DNA of 48,851 nt from assembly GCA_012927595.1 (NCBI GenBank), contig JABBOW010000090.1:1-48851 (forward strand), in the 5' to 3' direction. Of this stretch, positions 1 to 7,356 are shown piece after piece (position 1 is the stretch's first letter; each line of letters opens with the position of its first letter). The translations under genes were made by a program, and so were the position numbers. Source of the stretch: Cellulomonas sp. (GTDB taxonomy: Bacteria > Actinomycetota > Actinomycetes > Actinomycetales > Cellulomonadaceae). The notes beneath the pieces were generated by a model, which was given only the letters and a program-made list of their open reading frames with translations, was not told the DNA's origin and searched no databases.

Positions 1-568
1 CCGCGACCCGATCACCGGTGCGCGCGGCCGGGACGGCCAGCACCGGCAGATCCACCACCAGAGCCAGCACCTGAGCATCGTCATCCTGAGCATCGCCCCG
101 GGCGTGGCCGGCATCGAGGTCGAGGGCTTGCGAGGTCAACGCGCGCCGCACGCTCCCGGTGGACAGGCCCGTCGCGGCGGCCACGGCCCGCAGCGACGCA
201 CCGCCCTGGCGGCGGACGCGGATGTCGGCGATCACGCTGGACGTCAGTTTCGATGCGCCTTTGGGGCCCCGCTTGTTCGCCGCGAGGCCGCCCACACCGG
301 TGCCGGCGAAATCGCGCCGCCACCGCCACAACGTGGCCGTGTCGACCCCGAACGCGTCGGCGACCTCACCGACCTTAGCGACCTGCAGCTCGACGAGCTG
401 GACCGCCGTCAACCGCCGCAACACCTGATCCTGTCCTGACCAGGCGTAGGTCAGGTTGCCGTGCAGGAACACCTCGCCGCCGAGTCCGTCCTCAACCAGG
501 TCCGCGGCAGCACCGACCCGCACGGCGCCCGGGGTCATGCTCATGGGCAGCACCTGCTGGGCGGTCAT
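1..568 (-). CDS. Transposase-like HTH protein, N-terminal part (runs off window)
   Basis: The minus strand is open from an ATG at 568 (a GTG at 577 is an alternative start) through to base 2, about 189 codons, with no stop before the window edge. Around residues 45-75 the protein has a helix-turn-helix with the stretch EVADAFGVDTATLWRWR. A second HTH-like stretch follows at about 105-125 (GGASLRAVAAATGLSTGSV). This double-HTH N-terminus resembles large actinobacterial transposase-like proteins annotated from IS elements; the catalytic part would lie left of the window. The 246 bp to its right (569-814) hold no gene I recognise. They include an AT-rich patch near 610-630 that could be the element's end or promoter. 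Family assignment is by general resemblance only. Confidence 0.55.
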   Translation of the reverse strand, partial: MTAQQVLPMSMTPGAVRVGAAADLVEDGLGGEVFLHGNLTYAWSGQDQVLRRLTAVQLVELQVAKVGEVADAFGVDTATLWRWRRDFAGTGVGGLAANKRGPKGASKLTSSVIADIRVRRQGGASLRAVAAATGLSTGSVRRALTSQALDLDAGHARGDAQDDDAQVLALVVDLPVLAVPAARTGDRVA

Positions 569-814
569 GACACTCACGATCACCGACCCCCAAACGCTGC
601 GCACATCATGCGTTTATTATTGCACATCTGATGGCCCGGCACCCGCGATCCAGCACACGAAACTGCACGTCAGCAGCCTGGAGGCCCGCCTCGATATGCC
701 CCTATGTCAGGAGTCCTGGGCCCAGCCGAAGCCGAGGCAGCTCACTACTCTGCAACCACCGCCCTCCACCCGGAGCCGCAGCCAGTTTGAGAACGGCACC
801 GAACCCGCGACGGC

Positions 815-2158
815 TCACTCGGTGTCTGGCGCTAGCCTCGACACGCGTGCGAGTTTCCACGGATGGGCAATCGTCCAGCGCTTCGCGAGACGGTTTGACC
901 GTCCAGTGCGGCCGACGTAAAGGAGGATTCCGAGCAGGGCGAACTTGTAGAACTCGATCCCCTGCGCGGAGTTGATCGCACTGGCCATCAGGAAGGGGAT
1001 GAAGATAAGAGCTGCTTCGGTGTTACGCATGTTCCAAATCGCAAGCAGGGCGAACAGCACGTAGACGCCCAGCCCAATGACACCAAAACTAAAGAGCAAG
1101 TTCACGGGCAACGACCAGGCTTGGACGGTGCCGAAGTGGAACGGGAAGTACACGTCGGCCGACCCAAGGCCCCGTCCGACCCACAACCAGTCGTGCGACT
1201 CCAAGATGGACCAAGTCTTTAGAGCGCCCTCCGCTCGAACGTTACTCCCGGACGCGCCGCCCGTTTGGACGAACTCGATGCCGGACAGCAGCCTGCCCAT
1301 CATGATCGCCAACGGGTTGCCGCTGTTTCGGTCGACCGGGGCCACGCCACCGGTGAACACAGGGATGATCCATGGGGCCGCACCTGCGAGCAGCATCACG
1401 ATCATGAACTTTAGGAAGAGCGCGAATCTGCTGATGAGAAGGACGACTGCCAGCGAGAGTACGAAGGCCAGGGCCACAGTCGGCGACTTCGTCAACAGAC
1501 CGGCTGCAGCGAACATCACCACGAGCCGTGGGCTTCTTCGTCGCCAAGAAAGAAGGATCCCGGCAGAGATGATGGGTGCCCAGGACGATGGCTCGCCCAG
1601 CATCCCGGTGAGCCGCAAGCCGCCGCTGTAGTTGGCAAACGTGACCAGGTCGGGCCGACCCGTTGTGACTGCCAGTGCATAACCGAGCAGCGCGATGACG
1701 GCGGCTACGGTGGCTGCCTTGAGCCAGATGTCGACGAACAGCCCTTCGCGGTAGAACGTGTAGGCGAACCCGGCGACGAAACCCACGTAGAAGATATAGA
1801 GGATGGCTTGTTTCAGGTAGGCGCCCTCGCCTCCATCGCTGGGGTTGTCGCCGTAGAGCCAGAACAAGGGAATTGCCAGGAGCGTCGTGACCCACAAAAC
1901 CTTGAGGGTCTGTGAGGCCGCACGTCCGCCCCGCTTAAGCCATGTGAGGAGGAAGAGCCAGGCGAACAGCGGCAGTTCGAGGTACTGCAGTCCGGGTAGC
2001 GTGTACAAGCGGCTGCCTGCGCCGTGCCAGTTGACGAAGAAGTACCCGGCCACGAACACCCAGCAGGCGAGCTTTCTGTTCCGCTCAAACGCGGACTGTC
2101 GCTTGGCGTCGCGGATCTCCGGTGCTGCCGCGCGGGCGCAGACGGCGATTTGGGTCAC
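815..2158 (-). CDS. O-antigen polymerase/ligase-like membrane protein (Wzy-like)
   Basis: This 447-aa polytopic protein has about 10-12 hydrophobic segments and a large polar loop at roughly residues 265-330, the usual layout of O-antigen polymerases and ligases (Wzy/WaaL superfamily). Such proteins join lipid-linked repeat units in the membrane. Near residues 185-195 is RLTGMLGEPSSWAP, like the conserved region before the periplasmic loop in this family, and the loop region holds SHDWLWVGRGLGS. Sequence identity between Wzy proteins is low, so polymerase versus ligase cannot be decided. The GTG start is only about 10 bp from the end of an ISL3-family remnant, and no good ribosome-binding site is visible. 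The native 5' end or promoter may have been replaced. It points the same way as the polysaccharide operon at 6343-19577 but is cut off from it by IS debris. Confidence 0.75.
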   Translation of the reverse strand: MTQIAVCARAAAPEIRDAKRQSAFERNRKLACWVFVAGYFFVNWHGAGSRLYTLPGLQYLELPLFAWLFLLTWLKRGGRAASQTLKVLWVTTLLAIPLFWLYGDNPSDGGEGAYLKQAILYIFYVGFVAGFAYTFYREGLFVDIWLKAATVAAVIALLGYALAVTTGRPDLVTFANYSGGLRLTGMLGEPSSWAPIISAGILLSWRRRSPRLVVMFAAAGLLTKSPTVALAFVLSLAVVLLISRFALFLKFMIVMLLAGAAPWIIPVFTGGVAPVDRNSGNPLAIMMGRLLSGIEFVQTGGASGSNVRAEGALKTWSILESHDWLWVGRGLGSADVYFPFHFGTVQAWSLPVNLLFSFGVIGLGVYVLFALLAIWNMRNTEAALIFIPFLMASAINSAQGIEFYKFALLGILLYVGRTGRSNRLAKRWTIAHPWKLARVSRLAPDTE

Positions 2159-2167
2159 CGGGGCAGA

Positions 2168-2475
2168 ATAGCTGCTCCTCAGGGTTCGTGGTGAATCTGG
2201 TGTGGGGCCTCGTGTGAAGCACAGGGCTCATGGACCTGCTGGGTTGGGTGTTGTCGAGACATCCAAAGACCAGAGGACCACGAGCCGCGTTCGAGCCTAC
2301 GGGTTCGCAGCTTGATGCCGCGAGCACGATCTTCAGCCTGTCCGACTAGCGCGTGATCGACGCGTTCGAGGTCCCCGGCTGCGCCCGGCGGGTGGACGTG
2401 GAGTCCACCTCTCTGCCGGGGTGTCCGGCCTGGGGGGGATCTCGGTCAGGGTCCCCTCCCGGCGCCGTCACCACA
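2168..2475 (+). pseudogene. ISL3-family element, 5' remnant with broken transposase start
   Basis: The first ~120 bp look like the end of an ISL3-type element. From about 2289 the plus strand encodes a recognisable ISL3 transposase N-terminus: residues like STIFSLSD, then RVIDAFEVPGCARRVDVEST and LPGCPAW. It is dead. A TAG at 2347-2349 replaces the tyrosine expected in the LPDYRVID-type motif, and a frame change in the G-run at 2431-2438 moves the reading frame before ISVRVPSRR. The similarity stops near 2475, where an IS30-type sequence takes over, so the remainder of the ISL3 transposase has been deleted. Identification rests on remembered family sequence. Confidence 0.6.
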
Positions 2476-3091
2476 CCACCGGTCGGTACTCCGCACCGGG
2501 CGCGAGCACCGGCGCGCCCACCAGCACCACGACCAGTGCCGACCGCGCTTCGAACAACCGATGCTCTCGATCCATGAGCGTCCCTTCGCCCCGGACGACC
2601 GCTCCGAGGCCGGGCACTGGGAGGGGGATCTGATCGTCGGGTGAGCCCAAGGATCAGCGATCGGCACGCTGGTGGAACGCCAGACGCGCACGATCCGGCT
2701 CCTGCGCATGCCGGCTAGAGACGCAGAGACCCTGCACGCCGCGGTCTTGGCGAGGATGGGTGACCTGCCCGGCAGGCTGATGCGCTCGATCACCTGGGAC
2801 CAGGGCACCGAGATGGCCCGCCACCGCACCATCACCGCGGACCTGGGCGCCCCGGTCTACTTCTGCGACGCCCACTCACCCTGGCAGCGCGGCAGCAACG
2901 AGAACAGCAACGGCCTGCTGCGTCAGTACTTCCCCAAGGGCACCGACCTAAGCATCTACACCGCCGACCACCTGCGAGCCGTCGAAGACGAGATCAACCA
3001 CCGACCCCGAGCCGTCCTCCACGACCACACGCCAGCGGCCCTGTTCACCGCGCTGCTAGCCTCCCCAGGTCACTCACCGTTGCGACAGTGA
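2476..3091 (+). pseudogene. IS30-family transposase remnant (internal stop)
   Basis: In the frame that ends at 3091, the sequence reads RFEQPMLSIHERPFAPDDRS, then EAGHWEGDLIVG, a TGA stop at 2642-2644, then SAIGTLVERQTRTIRLLRMP. Further on are ITWDQGTEMARHR, VYFCDAHSPWQRGSNENSNG and LLRQYFPKGTDLS. These are the hallmark blocks of the IS30 DDE integrase-like core: the first Asp in EGDLI, the second Asp in TWDQG, and Glu in the NENSNG region. The N-terminal DNA-binding domain is missing (replaced by the ISL3 remnant) and the stop interrupts the core, so no active transposase is made. An ATG at 2672 opens a 139-aa fragment after the stop. The 3' side abuts a decayed IS1634-type gene. Confidence 0.8.
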
Positions 3092-3115
3092 CTGGAAACC
3101 ACCCTGTCGCACTCA

Positions 3116-3717
3116 CGTGGCCCGCTGCGCGCGTGGGGGCCCGGTCGTGATGGTGATGTATGACGTCACGACCCTGCACTTCCAGGCCGAGAAGGAAGAC
3201 CAGCTGCGGCGGGTGGGAATGAGCAAGGAGCACCGCGTGGACCCCCAGGTCCAGGTCGGGCTCCTGGTCGACCCGCACGGCTTCCCCGTGTAGATCCACC
3301 TCTTCGAGGGCAACAAGGCCGAGACCAGGACCCTCATCCCCGTGTTGACCGCGTTTGTCGAGCGACACAGGGTGACGGACATGGTCGTGGTCGCCGACGC
3401 GGGGATGTGCTCGGCGGGCAACCTGGACGCCCTGGAGGACGTGGGGTTCTCGTTCATCGTGGGGTCAAGGATCAGCAAGGCGCCCTATGACCTGGCCGAG
3501 CACTTCACCCGCCACGGGGACTACTTCGCAGACGGGCAGATCCTGGAGTCGGTCCGTGTGATGGGCACCGGCGAGGCCGGCCGACCCCGGCGGGTGATCT
3601 ACCAGTACAAGTTCACGCGCTACAGCCACGACAACCGGGCGATCAACGCGATGATCACTCGGGTGAGAGAGGATCACCACCGGCGCGACCCCGATGGCCA
3701 AGGCACGGCTCGTGAAG
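3116..3717 (+). pseudogene. Old IS1634-type transposase, 5' part (decayed, interrupted)
   Basis: The plus strand encodes a diverged copy of the transposase that is intact on the minus strand at 3738-5279. Matching blocks include GGPVVMVMYDVTTLHFQAEK, EDQLRRVGMSKEHRVDPQVQ, MVVVADAGMCSAGNLDALED and VIYQYKFTRYSHDNRAINAM. The copy lacks the first ~170 residues, carries a TAG at 3290-3292, and has a one-base insertion near 3660-3690 relative to the intact copy. It stops at the codons matching residues AKARFVK because the intact element is inserted exactly there; it resumes at 5378. No product is expected. Confidence 0.88.
3713..3717. repeat. Target-site duplication, left copy (TGAAG)
   Basis: The five bases TGAAG directly precede the left terminal repeat of the intact IS and recur directly after its right end (5378-5382). 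Removing the IS and one copy restores continuity with the related transposase sequence (CGTGAAG followed by GTCACCGGCGCCAC), so this is a genuine insertion footprint. Confidence 0.85.
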
Positions 3718-3732
3718 CCTGTCTCGTGCCAC
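3718..3732 (+). repeat. Left terminal inverted repeat of the intact IS
   Basis: CCTGTCTCGTGCCAC; it differs from the right repeat at one base. It lies just beyond the 3' end of the transposase gene. A closely similar end (ACGTGGCACGAGTCAGG, 5816-5832) closes the older copy. Confidence 0.82.
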
Positions 3733-3737
3733 GTTAG

Positions 3738-5279
3738 TCACCCCGTGACGGGCGGCAGTGCGGCGAGGATGCGTTCGGCGTTGTCGGTCAGGTGGGGTTT
3801 GGCGGTGATCGTGTGGCCGTCGATGTCGATCGTCACGGTCCGCAGCGGCCGCAGGGTCTGCACGAGCTTCTTGAGGCTCACGCCGGTGCGGGCTTGCAGG
3901 GCGCGTGCGACGGCCAGGGCAGCGAACACGACGGTCAGGTGGGCCTCGATCGCGTCGCGGTCGTGGTGGAACACCGGCCGTGCCCGAAGGTCGGACTTGG
4001 CTATTCGGAACGAGCGTTCGACCTGGTAGAGGTCGTGGTAGGCGTCGATCACGGCCTGCCCGTCCAGCGTCGCGGGCGGCAGGTTCGTGACGTACCCCTT
4101 GAGGCCGGCCAGCTGCCGGGCCCGGTCGATGAGCCCCTGGTCGAGCTCCTTGGTGGCGCCGGTGAGCTTCACGAACCGCGCCTTGGCCATCGGTGCGGCG
4201 CCGGTGGTGATCTTCTCGGCCCGCGTGATCATCGCGTTGATCGCCCGGTTGTCGTGTTGGTAGCGCGTGAACTTGTACTGGTAGATCACCCGCCGCGCTC
4301 GGGCGGCCTTCCCGGTCCCCATCGTGCGGGTCGACTCCAGGATCTGCACGTCGTCGAAGTAGTCGCCGTGGCGTTCGAAGTGCCCGGCCAGGTCGTAGGG
4401 CGCCTTGGTGATCCGGGACCCGACGATGAAGGAGAACCCCGCATCCTCCAACGCGTTCAAGTTGCCCGCCGACAACATCCCCGCGTCAGCGACCACGATC
4501 ATGTCGCGCACGCCGTGGCGTTTGGTGAACGCGTCCAGCACGGGGATGAGGGTCTTGGTCTCAGCCTTGTTGCCCTCGAACATGTGAATCTCCAGGGGAA
4601 AGCCCGCCGGGTCGACCAGCAGCCCCACCTGGACCTGAGGGTCCACGCGGTGCTCCTTGCTCATCCCGACCCGCCGCAGCTGGTCTTCCTTCTCGGCTTC
4701 GAAGTGCAGCGTCGTGACGTCATACATCACCATGGCGACCGGGCCCCCGGCCGCGATGCGAGCCATGCACGCCTTGGCGATCTGGTCGCGGTAGTCACGG
4801 GTGACGCACCGGTCCAGGCTCCGGAAGATCGTCCGCAACCCCGGGCAGGGCACGCCGATCTCGCCCAGGACCCGGATCGTGTCGGCCTTGGACGTCGGCT
4901 CGACGATCCGCGCCAGCACCAGGTTCTTGAACGTCTCATCGCCCACGACGTCGAACCCCAGCCGTTCGTAGGCGCCGACCAGCACGTCCCACAGCAACCG
5001 GCTGCTCATCCCCGCGACCCGCGCACCAGCGCCGGCGCCCGAGCTGCCGCTCACGCTCGCGGGCGCGTCGCTCGGGGCGAGGTCGAAGGAGTCCTGCCCG
5101 GGCAGGAGCCGCTGGCGGGCGATCTCCATCAGCACAGCGAGCTGACTGTCGTCGTGCGCGGAGCCGATGTGCTCGATCCCGACGACCTCGCGGCCCTGCT
5201 TGTGCACGATCTGCACCGCCCGCGCACCCGATGCCGTGGGCACATTCCGGATGAACGAGGTCACAAGCGAGGCTACCAA
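3738..5279 (-). CDS. IS1634-family transposase
   Basis: This 513-aa protein is the DDE transposase that excises and inserts its element. Expected acidic residues are visible: Asp in VMVMYDVTTLHFE (about 185), Asp in MIVVADAGMLSAGN (about 245) and Glu in YQVERSFRIAKSDLR (about 420). The last also contains the YxxR-like and K residues typical of IS4-superfamily proteins. The N-terminus reads SGARAVQIVHKQGREVVGIE, usual for this group. The start is uncertain: TTG at 5279 gives the longest form, and GTG at 5264 is an in-frame alternative five codons later. Length matches the family and no frame break is seen. A large open frame on the opposite strand (3792-5291) is a shadow. Confidence 0.92.
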   Translation of the reverse strand: MVASLVTSFIRNVPTASGARAVQIVHKQGREVVGIEHIGSAHDDSQLAVLMEIARQRLLPGQDSFDLAPSDAPASVSGSSGAGAGARVAGMSSRLLWDVLVGAYERLGFDVVGDETFKNLVLARIVEPTSKADTIRVLGEIGVPCPGLRTIFRSLDRCVTRDYRDQIAKACMARIAAGGPVAMVMYDVTTLHFEAEKEDQLRRVGMSKEHRVDPQVQVGLLVDPAGFPLEIHMFEGNKAETKTLIPVLDAFTKRHGVRDMIVVADAGMLSAGNLNALEDAGFSFIVGSRITKAPYDLAGHFERHGDYFDDVQILESTRTMGTGKAARARRVIYQYKFTRYQHDNRAINAMITRAEKITTGAAPMAKARFVKLTGATKELDQGLIDRARQLAGLKGYVTNLPPATLDGQAVIDAYHDLYQVERSFRIAKSDLRARPVFHHDRDAIEAHLTVVFAALAVARALQARTGVSLKKLVQTLRPLRTVTIDIDGHTITAKPHLTDNAERILAALPPVTG

Positions 5280-5362
5280 CCACCCGATTAGTCACCCCAA
5301 CACCCACTCGGCAACCACATCACCCCAGGTCAGCGCCACGCCGACCCACCGGACCCACGAAA

Positions 5363-5377
5363 GTGGCACGAGTCAGG
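5363..5377 (-). repeat. Right terminal inverted repeat of the intact IS
   Basis: Reading inward on the minus strand it is CCTGACTCGTGCCAC, matching the left end with one mismatch. It lies about 85-100 bp upstream of the transposase start. Confidence 0.82.
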
Positions 5378-5382
5378 TGAAG
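5378..5382. repeat. Target-site duplication, right copy (TGAAG)
   Basis: Second copy of TGAAG, immediately outside the right terminal repeat; partner of 3713-3717. Confidence 0.85.
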
Positions 5383-5832
5383 GTCACCGGCGCCACGAAG
5401 GAGCTCGACCAGGAGCTGATCGACCGAGCCCGGGCGCTGGCCGGTCTGAAGGGCTACGTCACGAACCTGCCGCCCACGACGATGGACGGGCAGGCCGTGA
5501 TCGACGCCTACCACCACCTCTACTAGGTCGAACGGTCCTTCGGCGATGGCCAAGAGTGACCTGCGGGCACGGCCGGTGTTCCACCACGACCGCGACGCGA
5601 TCGAAGCCCACCTCACAGTCGTGTTCGCTGCCCTGGCCGACGCCTGCGAGCTGCAGGCAGTGACCGGCGTCAGCCTCAGGGAGCTCGTCCAGACCCTGCG
5701 GCCCCTGCGCACCGTGATGATCGACATCAACGGCCACACAATCACCGCCAAGCCTCAGCTCAGCCAGAACGCCGAGCAGATCCTCGCCAAGCTGCCACCC
5801 ATCGCGGAGTGACTAACGTGGCACGAGTCAGG
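5378..5832 (+). pseudogene. Old IS1634-type transposase, 3' part and right end
   Basis: This continues the decayed copy after the nested insertion. The frame opens with VKVTGATKELDQELIDRARA, then GLKGYVTNLPPTTMDGQAV and YHHLY, and meets a TAG at 5524-5526 where the intact copy has Gln (YQVERSF). A one-base insertion just after shifts the frame, and MAKSDLRARPVFHHDRDAIE to the TGA at 5810-5812 is read in another phase. The terminal inverted repeat follows at 5816-5832. The first five bases are the right copy of the target-site duplication. Non-functional. Confidence 0.88.
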
Positions 5833-6109
5833 TCAGGGGTTCTGGAGTCCTGCTCTACCTCGCTGGCACAGCACCCTGGGCCGACCTCGCCCGACAAGCC
5901 ATCACCCGGCTCTGCGCCCTGGCCGTCCCGGGCTGAGCAACACCCCACCCGCCCCGACAACCCCGACGACGCACGGCCCGTGGAACCGGCGCCAACCCGA
6001 GACGACACTCGGGTCCTTGTCACACTTCAGCGCGAGCATCACACAGCCACGACGGCCCCGCCGCCGTCGCGACCGAGCACCGCCAGCCCGTGAAGAATCC
6101 GGGCTGAGG
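5833..6109 (+). pseudogene. Unclassified IS-like 3' remnant
   Basis: Directly after the old IS1634 end, the plus strand encodes a short tail, GVLLYLAGTAPWADLARQAI then TRLCALAVPG and a TGA near 5935, resembling a transposase C-terminus. The remaining DNA is GC-rich and non-coding. The segment ends with TGAAGAATCCGGGCTGAGG (6091-6109), which looks like an IS terminal repeat. An IS1380-like origin is a guess. The next 233 bp (6110-6342) hold no gene I can support and separate the IS debris from the 3' end of the polysaccharide operon. Confidence 0.35.
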
Positions 6110-6342
6110 ATGAAACGCGTTTCTGGGGGCTCCGCGATACAGGTCGAACGGCGCGCACGGGCGCCGAAATGAGAATGCGATTCCCGCTCAGTGAAGGCTT
6201 CGGTCGAGGTGTTCTTGTTCTTCCATCGCCCACTAACCCACAGAGACGCCCTATGGTCCCCATGCGCGGTACAAACTGCAACATTGATTGCTGGCTCGCG
6301 AATCATGTCACGAGCCGCCTATTCTATAAGCGCATCTTTCGT

Positions 6343-7356
6343 CTACCACTTCATCAGCGCCGATGGCACGGGCTCGTTGGCCCAGGGCCCTTCCAAGGCA
6401 CTTGGCTTTCGGCGGAGGGCATCGCGGAGGCCCTTGAGCACTAGGCGACTCGACGTGATGTCGCGTCGCTTGACAACGTCGGCAAGGAAGACCCGCGGCA
6501 GAAGTCCGACTTCCCAGATCCAAGTCGCAATACCGCGAGCGAGGCCGTATCGTGACCGAGCAAGCCACACTTGGTTCCGTGTCGCGTAGTAGCTCCAACG
6601 GGGTCCAGTAATAACGCGGGAGCCGAAATGTGTGGCAGGTGCCGTCCCAACGCAGCGAACGTGCCATCCTTGAGCACGCGCACGAATGCAGAAGTCGACG
6701 TCCTCCTCCCCCAAGAAGTAGGATCCGTCCATGCCCACGCCGTTCAGGGCAGACGCGCGGATGAACATCACTGCCCCCGTCACCCAGATACAGTCGGAGA
6801 CTCCGGCCCCAGGGCGAGTGTGTGCGTGGGGGCGTCGGAGCACAGCTGACACGGTACCAGCGCCGGACTGCAAACTGCCGTCCTCATGGTTGAGCACAGG
6901 TCCAACCACACCTACGTGTTCATCCGAGAACACTTCGACACAAGCCCGCACGCTGTCTTCTCCAACAATGACATCATTGTTGAGTGCGAGGAGTATGCTC
7001 GCTGGACGATGCGTTGCGCCCCAGGCGAACCCAGCACCGAAGCCGAGATTCCTTGGCGGAACTACCCAGAGTATGCGCGAATCGAGCTTGCTTGGTCGCG
7101 GCATGAGGTCATTCGCGACGACTACCACGTACGTCGAGTAGGCCAGGGCAGATTCCGCAACGCGAACCGTCGCCTCGGCGGGTCCATAGTGGACTACTAC
7201 AGAAGTCAACTCAGTTGGCAACTTATTCCCTCCAGTTTGATGAAAGAACTTTGAATCGAATCGGTGGCGGGATTGTGATGGATCCCAAGGTGAAGACCGC
7301 TGTTCCACCAACACGGCGCGAGAGGGCTGTTGGGTCGCTGCGCCAAAGATCTTCAT
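6343..7356 (-). CDS. Glycosyltransferase family 2
   Basis: This 337-aa protein is a GT-A fold inverting glycosyltransferase, related to rhamnosyltransferase-type enzymes that extend lipid-linked repeat units at the cytoplasmic face. The fold begins near residue 50 (LTSVVVHYGPAEATVRVAES). RNLGFGAGFAWGA follows, then LALNNDVIVGEDS with the metal-binding NND (126-128) standing for DxD, WVTGAVMFIRASAL, and FLGEEDVDFCIRARAQGW, which holds the catalytic-base region. The ATG at 7356 overlaps the preceding gene's TGA in an ATGA, favouring it as start. But it adds ~45 residues that are unusual for the family, and a later TTG near residue 46 is possible. It is the last gene of the operon. Confidence 0.88.
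   Translation of the reverse strand: MKIFGAATQQPSRAVLVEQRSSPWDPSQSRHRFDSKFFHQTGGNKLPTELTSVVVHYGPAEATVRVAESALAYSTYVVVVANDLMPRPSKLDSRILWVVPPRNLGFGAGFAWGATHRPASILLALNNDVIVGEDSVRACVEVFSDEHVGVVGPVLNHEDGSLQSGAGTVSAVLRRPHAHTRPGAGVSDCIWVTGAVMFIRASALNGVGMDGSYFLGEEDVDFCIRARAQGWHVRCVGTAPATHFGSRVITGPRWSYYATRNQVWLARSRYGLARGIATWIWEVGLLPRVFLADVVKRRDITSSRLVLKGLRDALRRKPSALEGPWANEPVPSALMKW

Larger units (their letters stand above)
3718..5377 (-). mobile_element. Intact IS1634-type (IS4 superfamily) insertion sequence, 1660 bp
   Basis: The element is bounded by near-perfect 15-bp terminal inverted repeats: CCTGTCTCGTGCCAC at the left and, reading inward from the right, CCTGACTCGTGCCAC. It is flanked by the 5-bp duplication TGAAG. 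It carries one transposase gene on the minus strand. It sits inside an older, decayed relative lying in the opposite orientation, so it arrived after that copy. Element length, single DDE transposase and 5-6 bp duplications fit the IS1634 group. Since gene, ends and duplication are all intact it may still be mobile. Confidence 0.88.

Noticed and set aside
569-814. Searched for a tRNA or small RNA gene
   Set aside because: No cloverleaf or conserved tRNA boxes could be found; only an AT-rich patch near 610-630.
3116-3717. Programmed frameshifting in the outer IS1634-type copy
   Set aside because: IS1634 transposases are single-frame and the copy also has nonsense codons and a deleted N-terminus, so it is decay.
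3792-5291. Long open frame (499 codons) on the plus strand opposite the IS transposase
   Set aside because: It mirrors the codons of a clear DDE transposase, has low-complexity Val/Asp/Gly/His-rich content and no family motifs; an antisense artefact of high GC.
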